Below, piece by piece: positions 10,736-23,514 of a stretch of 64,000 nucleotides of DNA (position 1 is its first letter; the number at the start of each line of letters is the position of its first letter). The notes below the pieces were generated by a model. The model saw nothing but the letters and a program-made list of their open reading frames with translations, was not told the origin of the DNA and searched no databases. The position numbers were made by a program, and so were the translations under genes. This stretch comes from Liolophura sinensis. Taxonomy: Eukaryota; Mollusca; Polyplacophora; Chitonida; Chitonidae. The stretch lies in contig NC_088295.1 of the NCBI RefSeq assembly GCF_032854445.1, positions 10,217,385-10,281,384 on the forward strand. The letters run 5' to 3'.

Positions 10736-13236
10736 GAAGTTAGAACGCTAAAACAGTCATATTGCACGCGACTGCAGTTCAGTATGGTTGCATGATCTAA
10801 TGTCTCCGCTATCCATTATTCTCATACTTGTCTAACAAAATAAACAAATGAAATAGCTGCTCGTGTCTATACAGTGTAGTTAGTAAAGAAATCCTTTACT
10901 GGAGAGAAATAGTCTTTGTTGTGTATTTGATGCATACATAACCAGCCATAAAACCAGGTTGATTAGGGCTTGTTTATGTTGATGTCCGGTATAAACACCT
11001 CATCCTAGTTTTCATATGAACTAAGGTACATTTCTGCACACAGTTTTATTGACGTGTTGAATTTACACAAGTGTAGGACATACGCAAGATATACACCAAG
11101 TAGTTAATAAAGTATTGGGTAATGTTATGAGCATCAGCTCAAAACGCCCGCCTAAATGCTGATGACATATGCATATTAATTGCTGATACACAGCTAAATT
11201 AAATTAACCTCGGCAAGCAACATTTTAGCTTTCACAATTTATCATTATGATTCCAGACACATTCAGCTCCATGGCACCAGCTTGAACATACAATATATAC
11301 AATATATATATCAAATACTTTGTTAGTGGGTGATCTGGATTGAGGTCATTTTGACCAATTCATGTTGTATTATGTGCAGCAGAGTTTTCTACAGTGTTAT
11401 TAACAACTGGGCCAGTTGACCTCATTCTGTCATTGCCATGATAATATGTGGTAGGCATCTCTACAGGTATACTAGCTGTTACATGACGGTACCTGTATGC
11501 AGGTAAGCAATCTGGTTCACATAAGACTGTGTGGCATAAGTCGCCCTTCATGCAAATGATGCATAGCTATCGCTGGTATTAAAATTCAGCTCCCTCTTGC
11601 CCTTGCTTTAGTTGTAGCTGCTCAGGTTTTTCAGGTAGGTGTAAAACAACAGAGTTTAAAATACAGGCATTTACGAGCCAGATGTTCCTAAATGTCTTGT
11701 ATGGCTCCTGGAAAATGTAATGTTACTTTACTTAATCCCATATCCCGTGGAGCCAAATCTGGATATTAAATAGATGAAGTTAAAAACAAACACTTCGATT
11801 TCAGAAGTTTAGCTACATGTAGTAAGAGGCATTAAAGGAGAAGGAAATTTAAATATCAGTCAAATACCATTGAAAAGAGAATGCATTTCCTCGCAGGTGC
11901 ATGCCATAAAAAATTCTAACTCTGTACCTCAAGTTGATAATTTATAAATAAAGTCAGCGCCAAAGTCAGCTGTGGGCGACTCCATTTTGCCTAAGAACTA
12001 GTCCTGAAGTCTTCTGTGTTAGGAGGAGAATTGCAGTTGGAGACCGCTGAAGTGCAGTTCGTACATTTCCGGTAGAACTCTTCTTCCCAGAAGGTAGCGA
12101 ACAGTACAGTTTCGTTTTTTGCTTGACGATTGGGAAACCGGAATGTTGGATGTAGGTTCCGAGTTTACAAGCCAGCAGTTTTAATAACTCTCATTGGCTG
12201 AGAGGCAACCACACCCCCAGCATAAATTACAGGGTGTTTACGATAAACTCGGCGATTTATGCCATCTTTGCCATTTTCAGGCTTAACATGTATGTCGAGG
12301 AAAAATCGCAAAATCATGCAGCAGGCACCACCAGATAGAAAAAAAATGTGCTCTTTTCAGCCTATAGTGTCATTTTTTTGTTTTCTTCTCTTTTAATATC
12401 CCTTAGGCTTAAAACTGTTTTTCCTAGCCTGGACCTAAGGAAAACTAAAATGGTATTGAAATTGATTTTGTTACATATACCTCTTAGACTGACAACTGTG
12501 ACTTTATTTACTCTAACCAAAGTTCAGTGCCTTGCACGGTAATGGTTTACATGCTTCAGATTGCACTTTGGTTTAAGTGTGAATTTTAGTTTTTGTCAGA
12601 CACCTGATAAAACTTGAAACCCAAAGGCCAGTCAGTCAAACACAGCTGGAGCTGAATTTTAACCACATTGGTTGAAGACTGTTTGACAACATTGAGACTA
12701 ATGTTTTAACTACTAACCTAGCTAGCGGTGTTGCGGCGCAGATTGTGGAAAATTGTGTGCTATATATGCTGTTTACAGTGCAGATAGGGACCTCTTTGGC
12801 TGCGGGGGGATAGCACATCAAGTGAGCCACTCGCCTATGATGCTGGCCGTCCTGGAAGTGAAATATTGTTGAATACAGTGTTAAAAACCAATCAGATAAA
12901 CAAACAGATAAAGTAGCTGGTAGAGTAGAGGACACAAAGCTATTCTCTTCCCATTGTATGTGTGTGTGACATACATTGGAGTTCTACAATAGCTGACAGA
13001 ATCAGGCTGCCTAAATCAAGCCATGTACGTGCTCACTGTGATGACATGGTTCACACTGGTAGCGACAGGTTTGAGCTACGTATGGCGTTATAAGAACCAG
13101 TCCTCTCTAGTTTGGCATACTGCTGCATTTGTGGTTGACTAATGGCAATTTGCATGTACATGTTGAAGTTTAGTAGGTTAATATAATTGAGGTCTTGGTG
13201 AAATGTAGTCGTGGACATCATGTGATCACAAGCACA
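10736..13236. other. Intergenic, no gene recognised
   Basis: No coding exon, RNA gene or clear repeat was found. The part from about 11930 to 12300 is less AT-rich than its surroundings and includes TCTCATTGGCTGAGAGG, but nothing further supports a promoter or gene. Confidence 0.45.
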
Positions 13237-14302
13237 CATGTATATGTTCAAGTTGGTCATAATTACTAAATCACTAAGCTTAGTACAGACCTGAATTTCA
13301 GATAGCCATGTGCATGTGGAGGATCATGTATATGTTCAAGTTGGTCATAATTACTAAATCGCTAAGCTTAGTACAGACCTGAATTTCAGATAGCCATGTG
13401 CATGTAGAGGATCATGTATATGTTCAAGTTGGTCATAATTACTAAATCACTAAGCTTAGTACAGACCTGAATTTCAGATAGCCATGTGCATGTAGAGGAT
13501 CATGTATATGTTCAAGTTGGTCATAATTACTAAATCACTAAGCTTAGTACAGACCTGAATTTCAGATAGCCATGTGCATGTAGAGGATCATGTATATGTT
13601 CAAGTTGGTCATAATTACTAAATCGCTAAGCTTAGTACAGACCTGAATTTCAGATAGCCATGTGCATGTAGAGGATCATGTATATGTTCAAGTTGGCCAT
13701 AATTACTAAATCACTAAGCTTAGTACAGACCTGAATTTCAGATAGCCATGTGCATGTGGAGGATCATGTATATGTTCAAGTTGGTCATAATTACTAAATC
13801 ACTAAGCTTAGTACAGACCTGAATTTCAGATAGCCATGTGCATGTAGAGGATCATGTATATGTTCAAGTTGGTCATAATTACTAAATCGCTAAGCTTAGT
13901 ACAGACCTGAATTTCAGATAGCCATGTGCATGTAGAGGATCATGTATATGTTCAAGTTGGTCATAATTACTAAATCGCTAAGCTTAGTACAGACCTGAAT
14001 TTCAGATAGCCATGTGCACGTGGAGGATCATGTATATGTTCAAGTTGGTCATAATTACTAAATCGCAAAGCTTAGTACAGACCTGAATTTCAGATAGCCA
14101 TGTGCATATAGAGGATCATGTATATGTTCAAGTTGGTCATAATTACTAAATCGCAAAGCTTAGTACAGACCTGAATTTCAGATAGCCATGTGCATATAGA
14201 GGATCATGTATATGTTCAAGTTGGTCATAATTACTAAATCGCTAAGCTTAGTACAGACCTGAATTTCAGATAGCCATGTGCATGTGGAGGATCATGTATA
14301 TG
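13237..14302. repeat. Satellite-like tandem array, 88-bp unit, about 12 copies
   Basis: Copies start at 13237, 13325, 13413 and so on every 88 bases, ending in a partial copy near 14293. The unit begins CATGTATATGTTCAAGTTGG and contains AAGCTTAGTACAGACCTGAA and ATTTCAGATAGCCATGTGCA. Copies differ only by a few substitutions (CACTAAG/CGCTAAG/CGCAAAG; GTGGAGG/GTAGAGG/ATAGAGG), with no length change seen. The homogeneity points to recent amplification or ongoing unequal exchange. Confidence 0.95.
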
Positions 14303-14496
14303 CAGAGGAGTAGAGTAATTCGGAGATTAACACTACATTTTTATATACAATTTTTTCAGATAATATATTTTAAATATAGTGCGGTTGTTTGTTCAGAGTT
14401 GTCAAAAAGTCCATTGATTTCATTCGTTTTTGGATGTATTCGTCACATTAAAAAATATTCACTCTCTCTGGGTTTAAGCATGTTCTCGCCGCAATA

Positions 14497-14700
14497 TGGA
14501 CATTCATTCATTCATTCATTCATTCATTCCTAGTAAGACTGTCATAACAACATGTAGTGTGACAAGTATTCCATGAATGAACACGATTGAGACAGTTCTG
14601 GGGCAGATTCCACAAAGCCATCTCTATCGCCACGATATGGCTGAAATATTGCCGATGTGGCGTTAAGCCATAATCATTCATTCATTCACAAAGCCTTCTC
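14497..14700. repeat. (CATT)n microsatellite and SINE-like tail
   Basis: A (CATT)n run at about 14497-14529 is followed at 14625-14695 by ATATGGCTGAAATATTGCCG, GTGGCGTTAAGCCATAATCA and another CATT run. The second part looks like the 3' end of a mollusc SINE whose tail is (CATT)n. A related fragment lies near 59352-59398. Confidence 0.5.
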
Positions 14701-15942
14701 TGACTTAAGTCACACCTTAAAACCTCCTCACAGTGCTTAGTGTTTGGTACTGGAAAATGAAATTCTGACACATTTGTCCTGTGATTATATTTATGAGATG
14801 GCCAAAACCTTAATTTACAGAGCTCTAAAGTAAGTTCCAAAATCATATCTCAAATTTAGACTTAAGACAGAAATAGCTGTGTGGAGTCAGGTCCAGTTTT
14901 TAGCAGATTTTCGCAATTTTTGTTATGAAAATAATCCATTTACTTTCATTTCAAACGGCCTCATCTCGACAAAACAACAACAACACAGTTGTATGGCAAT
15001 TACTTGACAGAAATTCACCAACTGGGTTCAGCATTGTTGGAAGTTGACTTACATTAAATAATGCTTGAAATCATTTTTGTTAAAGAACGAATGAGAATCA
15101 TGGCATTTTGGGGGACACCTTTCATCGCCAATTGTAAAAAAAAAAAAAAAAAATTCTCAAGGAGAATTAGTCAAGGTAGACGTACACCTGTAAATGAAGT
15201 TACCTCCCGTGAAAAATTTAAACTTTTCCACATAATAAACTATTGGTGGGGGGGGGGGATCTGGAGTAAATTAAATGTTTCTGAATATGTGCCGTTACAT
15301 CAATGTGTACGCCGCCTGGAGGAACTCCTGTCAGACTGTGTTACTCCAATGTACTGATCATAATGTTGCATTTAAATAACTGAATTTACAAATTAATTTC
15401 ATAATATCTTTCTGATAGGGGCAGTTACATTTTACTAGAATCCTATAGATAACATGCTGCCAAGCATTGGTCCATTATTTTGAGAGCAATTGTTCTAAAT
15501 GTAACGTTTGATAAACCCCAGATATAGCTAGAAGAGACCAAACTGATTTTAGCAGCTACACCAATGCAGATAAAAATGAAGTACAGAAGGAGACCTACAA
15601 GAGTCATGGCTTCTAAGAAAGTATGGCTAAAGAAAAATAGTATTTACTACAAAATCTGATGAGTGGCTAAAGTGACTGGCTAAAAAAAATACTCAGGAAG
15701 CCCTGCATAATGATATATGGCATTCATTTTTTTTTTACTGAGCCAAGACCTAATCTAGCCTTGAAAATGACAAAAACCTTCTGGAAAAAATCCTTGAATT
15801 TCATTTTCATAGACCTGTACGAACCCTGTAATAAGATCACTTGATATCATCTATATCATGTATCAAGGTCTGAGGCAGCACAGTGACGGCGTGATTCTGT
15901 GTTCTAGTGTTTGTGGCTGGTTGGGACTCACGGTGAGAAAAA
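14701..15942. other. SHMT upstream region, no gene recognised
   Basis: AT-rich, with an A-run near 15137-15153 and a G-run near 15246-15259. Close to the SHMT start there is a plausible splice acceptor (GATTCTGTGTTCTAG, AG at 15906-15907), which would give a 35-base 5' leader before the ATG. No TATA box is evident immediately upstream. Confidence 0.45.
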
Positions 15943-18900
15943 ATGAATGGTACTGGCGATTGCTGGACTGAGCAGGAGAGGCTGGAAAAGGTTGATCCAG
16001 AGATGTACGATCTGATTCGCAAGGAGAAAAACCGACAGAGGAAGGGCCTGGAGCTGATCGCCTCTGAGAACTTTGCCAGTCGAGCTGTGTTAGAACCGCT
16101 CTCCTCCTGTCTCAATAACAAATACTCTGAAGGTCAGCCAGGCCAAAGGTATGGTTGCAAGAACCTGAGAAATGTTACATCTAGTGATAGTTTTAACTGT
16201 GTTGAATAAATATTACTCAATTAAATAAATAAACTAATCCAGTGTGAGTCTTGACAGAGTGATCAAGACACTTGTCTTGGAGTTATTCAACAGTGAAACG
16301 AATAAATAAAGAAATTCAGTACTTGCTTGTTGGGTTGCATTATGGTTGAAGGCTTTTCTGGTACTTGGCAAATGGAAGTGGTTGTCTGAGTTTCTGCCTG
16401 GTTTGTACTAGCCACTAAGTCTTAAGCTGACTACCACTATGTAAGTCAAATTATTCTCTGTGTATGATTGCTAGTAAATTTCATTCTGATAAATGTTAAT
16501 TCCAGGGATAATAAACTTTCAAATATGTTCAAAGGGCAGATTGCAATATATATTTGATATTCAGCTGATGTGTGGATGAACTGTCATCGACAGGTATTAC
16601 GGTGGGAATGAGTACATCGACCAGATTGAGCTGTTGTGTCAGAAGCGGGCTCTACAGCTATATGGCCTTGACCCGGAGAAATGGGGAGTGAATGTCCAGC
16701 CCTTGTCCGGCTCCCCGGCTAACTTTGCAGTGTACACTGGCGTGGTCGGCCCTCATGGACGCATCATGGGACTCGACCTGCCAGACGGTGGCCATCTTAG
16801 TCACGGGTTCATGACCAGTTCTCGCAAAGTCTCTGCCACATCTGTATTCTTTGAATCATTCCCCTATAAACTCGACCCGGCCACTGGACTCATAGACTAT
16901 GACAAATTGGCAGAAACTGCTCGTTTGTTTCACCCACAGATAATCATTGCTGGTGAGTGCCATTTTTTTGGTAACCAGATATCCTTGCAGATCAAGAAAG
17001 ACTGGACATCAAGAATGTTCAGTTATTTCCCTGGAAGACCTGTAAGGGACTGTTATTGATATGGACAGTTGTTGACAGTTAACACAACTGTCATCAAGTC
17101 CTTTTCTCTTATGCCTACATCATAACTCTACAAGTGATTTGACATAGCCATTTAATGTATGCTCTGGAGAAATTCTCCTGCAGGCTTTATTGGTATAGTT
17201 TCTACCATCATTCCGTGGCAGTTTCAAAGAAGTTTTTAAAACCAAAAGTCACAGCTCTGAGATTTGTTCCCCCTGAATTTGGTACTCGTAGAGGTTTTAC
17301 ATTTAGATAGAACAAGAGTTTCTGTGATCTGATCCAAATGATGTTTTCTTTCCTGATAAATGACTACAGGATTAATGGCAAAGCAATAATCAAGACAAAC
17401 AGTTTAGTGTATTCTGAAGTGTCATCTATGTGATAAAAATGCTGAGAGGTGACTTGTAAGCACTTGCTTATATTTGGTAACTTTGTTTTGGTGACTTTTC
17501 TTTATGAGGATTGTTTGGGAAATTTAAATTGTATTCAGACGCCTGTAGTAAGTCATATTGCGTAGAATTAGACAGATTATGAGTGTCCTCTCTGCCTTGC
17601 AGGCATCAGCTGTTACTCTCGTCATCTTGACTACAAGAGGTTTAAGGAAATTGCTGATGAGAATGATGCATACCTATTGGCTGACATGGCACACATTAGC
17701 GGCCTTGTGGCAGCAGGAGTTATCCCCAGCCCGTTTGAACACTGTGATATCGTCACCACAACAACCCATAAAACACTGAGAGGAGCCAGGTCAGGAATGA
17801 TCTTCTTCAGGAAAGGTACGGACAGTTTGGGGCAAGAAAACTTGATACAGTGTGCCGCTTTCGCAAAACTTAGTAGATCAAAATTTCTCCCTACTTTTTT
17901 TGTAAAGGACATTTTGAGCTGTCAGTGTGTGACGTAAGGTGAATGAGCAAGTATCACACTGATTTACAAATGAGGGACCTCTGTGGCTCAGTCGGTTAGT
18001 GCGCTAGCACAGCATAATGACCAAGGAGCCTTTCACCAATGCGTTCACTGCAAGTTCAAATCAAGCTCATGCTGGCTTCCTCTCCGGCCATACATGGGAA
18101 GGTCTGCCAGCAGACCTTCGTGGGTTTGCCCGGTTTCCTCCCACCATAAATAAATAAATACTTATTTACAAAGTTTTGTGAAAGTGGGGTCAGAAACCTA
18201 CATTTAACCTGTGTATAGTTGCCAGGTTAAATGGAGAAGCATATTTATATTGACTAGGGTTTGTGATTTGTGTTGACTGTTTTTTATGGTTTGTGTTTTA
18301 AGTAGTTCCCCATTTTCAGTGACGTCATTGTTTTTAACCATTTGGTGTTAGTGAGAGATTACATAGATCAAGGGAAAAAACTCTTCATAGTTTGACGGTA
18401 TCACTGTGTTCACAATAGCTGCTGCTTGTGGTTTTGAGATTTAATAAGACAAGGATTAGTTTTGATATTTGATTTTGAGGAAAAATGTAGCTCCATCGCC
18501 TTTATGAAAACTGCATTCAGGTCTTGGTAATGTGACTTTCCTTCCGTGTGTGTGTGTTTCGTTAGGTGTGAGGAAGGTGCTGAAGAATGGGACAGAGGTG
18601 AAGTATGACTTGGAGAAGAGGATTAATGAGGCTGTGTTCCCGGGGCTACAGGGAGGGCCTCATAACCATCAAATTGCAGGTGAGCTGAAAACTTGACCAC
18701 TCTGGAAACTTGATTGTGATATATTATCAACTTGTACCCTTGTCATTTTACTGTTGGTAATGTATTTTATTGTGATCTAGCAGCTGTACTCATTGATGGG
18801 GATGTCACAGTTGTGGCATTGTAGAAATTTTCAACTGGTGTCGTGTAAATTATTTCTGTTTACTTGAACTAGTTCATCAAAGAATTTGAAATCAAATTCA

Positions 18901-20089
18901 GATGATTAAGAAACAAATAAAAGATGCATCTGGTGTAATGAAGTACAACTTGTAAAAAGCTGGCATTAAAATAACATCTTTCTCGTGTTTTATTACAGCT
19001 GTGGCCGTAGCCCTGAGAGAAGCTAATACACCAGCCTTCAAGACTTACCAGCAGCAAGTGCTGGTTAATGCCAAGGTGATGTCAAAACGTTTCCAGGAGA
19101 AAGGCTTCACGGTAGTCTCGGGTATGATCAAAGTTTATAAAGATCACAACCATTTGACAGGAACTAATTATCATTGATAATGCCACAAATCTGTACAGCG
19201 GGATTTAGTGTGCACTATATGGCAGCCATAGTTATAAAAGCAGACATCTTACCTATAATTTTACCTGCTATTCTTTTACCTGTTGTAAATGCAGGTGGCA
19301 CTGACACCCACCTCATCCTGGTAGACCTGCGCCCACAGGGATTGGACGGGGCAAGGGCAGAGAAGGTGTTAGAGGAGATAGGCGTGGCCTGTAACAAAAA
19401 CACCTGTCCGGGAGACAAGAGCGCACTGAAGCCCAGCGGACTGAGATTTGGCTCTCCTGCACTAACCTCAAGAAATCTGAAAGCCACAGATTTTGAACAG
19501 GTTGTGGATTTCATTATAGAAGGTATGAAATTCACAGTAGTTCATTGAACATGTATATGTGGGCTGGTGAGATTTATCATCCACGGTGTAATTGTGTTTG
19601 CCACTGCTGACATCCACAAAGCTGTCATCAGCTGATTGCCAAAATGGGTAAGTTGTGGGTGTTGTGTATCGAATGGTAATATTGAAAACAAGAAAATAAA
19701 AAACATAATAGAAACAAAATTTGTAGAATTTTTATAACTAGGATTAAAAATTCCACTTCAGATTGCTTTATCTCAAGTTTGTTTTTCTTAAACACATGGA
19801 AAATAAACATTCCGTGTTTACTGATCATGTACATATCTCAAATTTGGATTAAAATAAAATCTGTTTCGAGTGAAATTATACAAGAACATGTCAGCATTGA
19901 AATCTTTGTTTGGTTTTCTCAGGAATCAATCTTACCAAAGAAGTGGCATCAAGCTGTGGCCCAACATTAAAAGAGTTTAGAGCAAAACTGGAAACTGATG
20001 AAGCAGTGAGAGCCAAAATCCAGGCTGTAAAGGGCCGAGTGGAAGCTTTTGCAGAGAAGTTCCCCATGCCAGGGTTTGATGAGCTGTGA
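15943..20089 (+). CDS. SHMT: Serine hydroxymethyltransferase, complete, seven exons
   Basis: PLP enzyme converting serine and tetrahydrofolate to glycine and 5,10-methylene-THF. Exons: 15943-16148, 16594-16952, 17603-17815, 18566-18679, 18999-19121, 19295-19522 and 19923-20089 (TGA). All are GT-AG with agreeing phases and give 469 residues with no break. Motifs: [87 protein letters not shown] (PLP lysine about residue 245), [14 protein letters not shown] and [12 protein letters not shown]. Several details (WTEQE near the N-terminus, [32 protein letters not shown] at the end) are closer to vertebrate SHMT2 than SHMT1, yet this ATG leaves no mitochondrial presequence; an in-frame TGA lies three codons upstream. 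It is either a cytosolic form or the downstream product of a gene with an upstream leader exon. Confidence 0.96.
17974..18161 (+). mobile_element. tRNA-derived SINE, family A, internally shortened
   Basis: In the SHMT intron after exon 3. The head CTGTGGCTCAGTCGGTTAGT and a B-box-like CAAGTTCAAATCAAG are followed by the family body and a direct jump from CCTCCCACCAT to (AAAT)n, so the 3' body is missing. It lies in the sense direction of the host gene. Confidence 0.85.
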
Positions 20090-20290
20090 AAAAGTGCCAA
20101 GTACCTAGAACATGCTGATTTCTGCACATTCATACACATCCGTATGTATCAATACACCCACATAGGTGACCATACTCTGACCTGAGCACTCATTGATGTG
20201 TAATCACAGGCATATAGTCCATGGTATAAATGGGGCCTCGGTTTACTACATAATTTACAAATTGTCTGAGTGTTCACTGTTCCACATCAA

Positions 20291-20556
20291 GTGAGTGAGT
20301 GCTTGGGGTTTAACATGGTGCTCGACAATTTTTCAGTCATACCACAACAAAAAATCCTTGGGGTGTATGAAATGTACCTCCTTCGTTGCAGGACGGATTT
20401 CCACCGCTCTTTTATTTAGTTCTGCTTCACTGAGACGACTTACCGAAGGCAAGCAAGCTGCCCCACCCAAGCCATTATACTGATCCGGGTAAACCAGTCG
20501 ATGAACTATCCCCTTCATGCTAAACGCCAAGCGAGGAAGTTAGAACTTCCAGGATT
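20291..20556 (-). mobile_element. SINE family B, 3' two-thirds
   Basis: Starts GTGAGTGAGTGCTTGGGGTT and contains CAGGACGGATTTCCACCGCT, TTCACTGAGACGACTTACCG, CCATTATACTGATCCGGGTA and GCCAAGCGAGGAAGTTAGAA. This is the reverse complement of a known mollusc-type SINE body with a (CTCA)n-like tail. The tRNA-like head seen at 23893 is absent. It lies about 200 bases after the SHMT stop. Confidence 0.75.
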
Positions 20557-20900
20557 GTTCCGCATCAATGTACTTCATCATGTCACTTGTATATTCAGTA
20601 TGTCTACATTGGCTGTACTGGGAATAAGGTAGAGTCCAATGTATCAAACTCTGTCCTGCAACTCCAAATCAGATTCGTCGCCTATTTACATTTGTGATTA
20701 ACAATAGTAGGATGTAGTAGAAATGGGTTTTAAGTGTTGTTAACCATTGTGTGGGAATTTCTGTGACCTCTGAACACAGTTATACTGTGAGAAGGTTGTC
20801 TGGAAAAGGTGGCTATTATACATTACTGGGTAAGAGTGCAGATAAATCAGAAAAATTTTGCAAATGATTTGTCCCTAATTTTGGAAGTTCAGATTGACAT

Positions 20901-21200
20901 CTGATAATTTACGCTCAGGTGAGATTTAGGTGATCACGGTTCGTACAAATCTGTTAATTTACGCTCAGGTGAGATTTAGGTGATTACGGTTGGTACAAAT
21001 CTGTTGATTTACACTCAGGTGAGATTTAGGTGATTACGGTTGGTACATATCTGTTAATTTACGCTCAGGTGAGATTTAGGTGATTACGGTTGGTACAAAT
21101 CTGTTAATTTACGCTCAGGTGAGATTTGGGTGATTACGGTTGGTACAAATCTGTTAATTTACGCTCAGGTGAAATTGAGATGATTGGGGTTCATACAGAT
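20901..21200. repeat. Tandem array, exactly 50-bp unit, six copies
   Basis: Units begin at 20901, 20951, 21001, 21051, 21101 and 21151 with CTGTTAATTTACGCTCAGGT and continue GAGATTTAGGTGATTACGGT plus TGGTACAAAT. There is no length variation; the first and last copies are the most diverged. Five of the six carry CTCAG|GTGAGAT, a near-perfect 5' splice-site consensus on the plus strand, about 0.8-1.1 kb downstream of SHMT. Confidence 0.92.
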
Positions 21201-22110
21201 CTGTTAAATAACCAGCAAAAACTTGACGTGGAGACCAGTTTTGTTGAATCAGCTCTTTAAAACAGTTCACCAGTTTCAGTTTCATCAAGATGTCGCACAT
21301 GTACGATAATTGCACAGAGGACAATGGCACGGTAATGGTGTACAAAATAATGTACGATAAAAATTGTCATTCGCCACTTTGTAAAACTGGGCCCTGTAGT
21401 CCAAAAAGGGTATAAGGTCTGAATTATCTACGCCTAATAACTTGGTACAGGCTGATTCTTTCGGGTGTTCACCTGTCTCAGCAAAAAGAAAAATCACAGT
21501 GCATGTTAGTCTTCACAGTGCATTTTGGAGTCCAAAAGAAACTTCCTGATTTCAAAAGGCACTGTCAAACTTGCATGAACTCGATCATAAGTGGTCAGTA
21601 GCTAGCCCCCATCTTAGCGGCTTATCTGAACCCGATGCACTGAGGTGCGGAGCAGTACTGAGCCACACTAACTTGTTATCGAGGAAATGATCCAAGACTT
21701 TTATAGTTATCGACTGCAGAAAATAAGGTGTTAAATCATAATATGTTCTGGCCTGCTAAAACTGGTACCGATGTCCTAATACTTCCATGAATGATTTCAA
21801 ACACGCTCTAATCCCATGCAAGTCAAACCGTTGCCGCATGAGTCGCCTTTACGTCGTTATTGGCCACTTTTACTTCGTTATTGGTCATTTTCACTTCCTC
21901 TTGTTGATTGCCATTTGCCGTTTTTATCCATGAGCTTTGTGTGTACTAATCGTTTCACGTGACAGGAAATTGATTCCGCTGGAGTTTGTGGAGTTACGTC
22001 AATTCATTCATGAACCAGCTTTAATCAGTGAACATCCCAGGATGGGCTCGTCGGTGAACCAACACATCAACCTCTTCTTCACAAATGCCATGCACAGATT
22101 TACTCTACAA
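21201..22110. other. Intergenic, with a possible isolated exon at about 21965-22095
   Basis: Mostly unremarkable. After a CGTGACAG acceptor-like site, 21965-22095 has an open frame reading KLIPLEFVELRQFIHEPALI and then SEHPRMGSSVNQHINLFFTN, whose composition looks protein-like. I do not recognise it. It runs into the SINE at 22111 and no partner exon was found, so it may be a remnant or chance. Confidence 0.25.
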
Positions 22111-22381
22111 TTTATTTTATTTATTTATGTGATTGATGTTTTATGCCGTACTCAAGAATGTTTCACTTATACGACGGCGGCCAGCATTATGGTGGGTGGA
22201 AACCGGGCAGTGCCCGGGGAAAACCCACGACCATCCGCAGGTTGCTCACAGACCTTCCCACTGTCGGCCGGAGAGGAGGCCAGCATAAGCTGGACTTGAA
22301 CTCACAGCGACCGCATTGGTGAGAAGCTTCTGGGTCATTACGCTGCGCTTAGCGCGCTAACCAACTGAGCCACGGAGGCAC
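22111..22381 (-). mobile_element. tRNA-derived SINE, family A, near full length
   Basis: Best copy in the window. On the minus strand it reads: head CCTCCGTGGCTCAGTTGGTT, the remaining tRNA-like part with the GAGTTCAAGTCCAGC B box, body CTCCGGCCGACAGTGGGAAG, GGATGGTCGTGGGTTTTCCC, CATAATGCTGGCCGCCGTCG, then TATAAGTGAAACATTCTTGA and an (AAAT)n tail. Confidence 0.9.
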
Positions 22382-23514
22382 TCCAATTGACTCTACAAGT
22401 TGACTGCAACATGAAACTGAAGGTTAAGGCGCCTGCAGACGATTATTTGTCAACAATGCATAGAAGAAATATTCCAGACCTTCTAGGGTAATAAGGTTCC
22501 GATTTCCGAGAAATTTTAATGGATCATAATCTCCATTTGCTCAAACCATTTACTAACGTAGAGTCCGTATGCGGTTTGGATGTCCTGATCGAATCGTTAC
22601 TAAATTTGCGTACTTCAGCGTTCCATTTTCTGAATGAAGAAACACTGGTGACATGATCTTTGATAGGCTGTAACTTCAAGTGACATGATCTCCAAGGCTT
22701 TAAGCTGAGAAGTATTGTCTACGATGACCAATGCAATTAAAGGTGGCATTTCATGCAAATTGTGTACCAGTACATTTTGGAAGGTAAATTTGTTTGTACC
22801 ATTGTATTTTGGTATTTAGAATTCCATTTTGTTTGTACATACCAATGTATTTGCTTTTAATGTTATAATGCTTATTTTGCCTACATGAACTGGAGTGCTG
22901 AGGTTAATTTTTTTCCTTTTATCCGGAATATTTGGAGGATTTGCACTGAGAGGTTTTTACCTATACATAAATTGGTTTGATTTGTGAATGAAGCGAGTAT
23001 ATGCGTGAGTGCAGGTATATGGAGACAAAACGTGGACAGTGGGTCAAATTCGTTTCTGGTATTTGAATATATTATTGAATAAATGCTTAGTTATAACAAT
23101 ACTGTTTTCTCTGTGTTCCTTACATTGAGTGGGATGGGGCGATATTAGCCTTACAATTTATTGAGTGTATTCACATATCCTAATTAATTATATGCTACCA
23201 AATCCCACGCCATATTATTCTCTATATTCGAATATTGATTGGCTTGAACTTTCGTTTTGGGGAAACGTATTGTTCAAAGATTACATACCGCATGATGTCG
23301 CCGCATTCTGGAAGGTCAGTCAACATGTTCATTGTTTTTGTACAATTCACTGGTGGTTCTTGAACCATCGCTAGACGTACATCTCCGTTTTGACGGTCGC
23401 CAATTAATGGCCACACATTACCGGAGACTGTCGCTTTGCCATTTATGTGCAACTTGAAAGTTGATCTCCGAGCGTTTTCCCGTATATAGACATCTGTAAC
23501 CTCGCTACCCAGGA
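22382..23514. other. Intergenic, no gene recognised
   Basis: AT-rich sequence; an AATAAA at 23078-23083 has no gene to serve that I can see. Nothing else is supported. Confidence 0.45.

Noticed and set aside
21937-22299. A 120-codon open frame as a gene
   Set aside because: Its second half is the reverse strand of a SINE. Only the first part is kept, as a weak possible exon.
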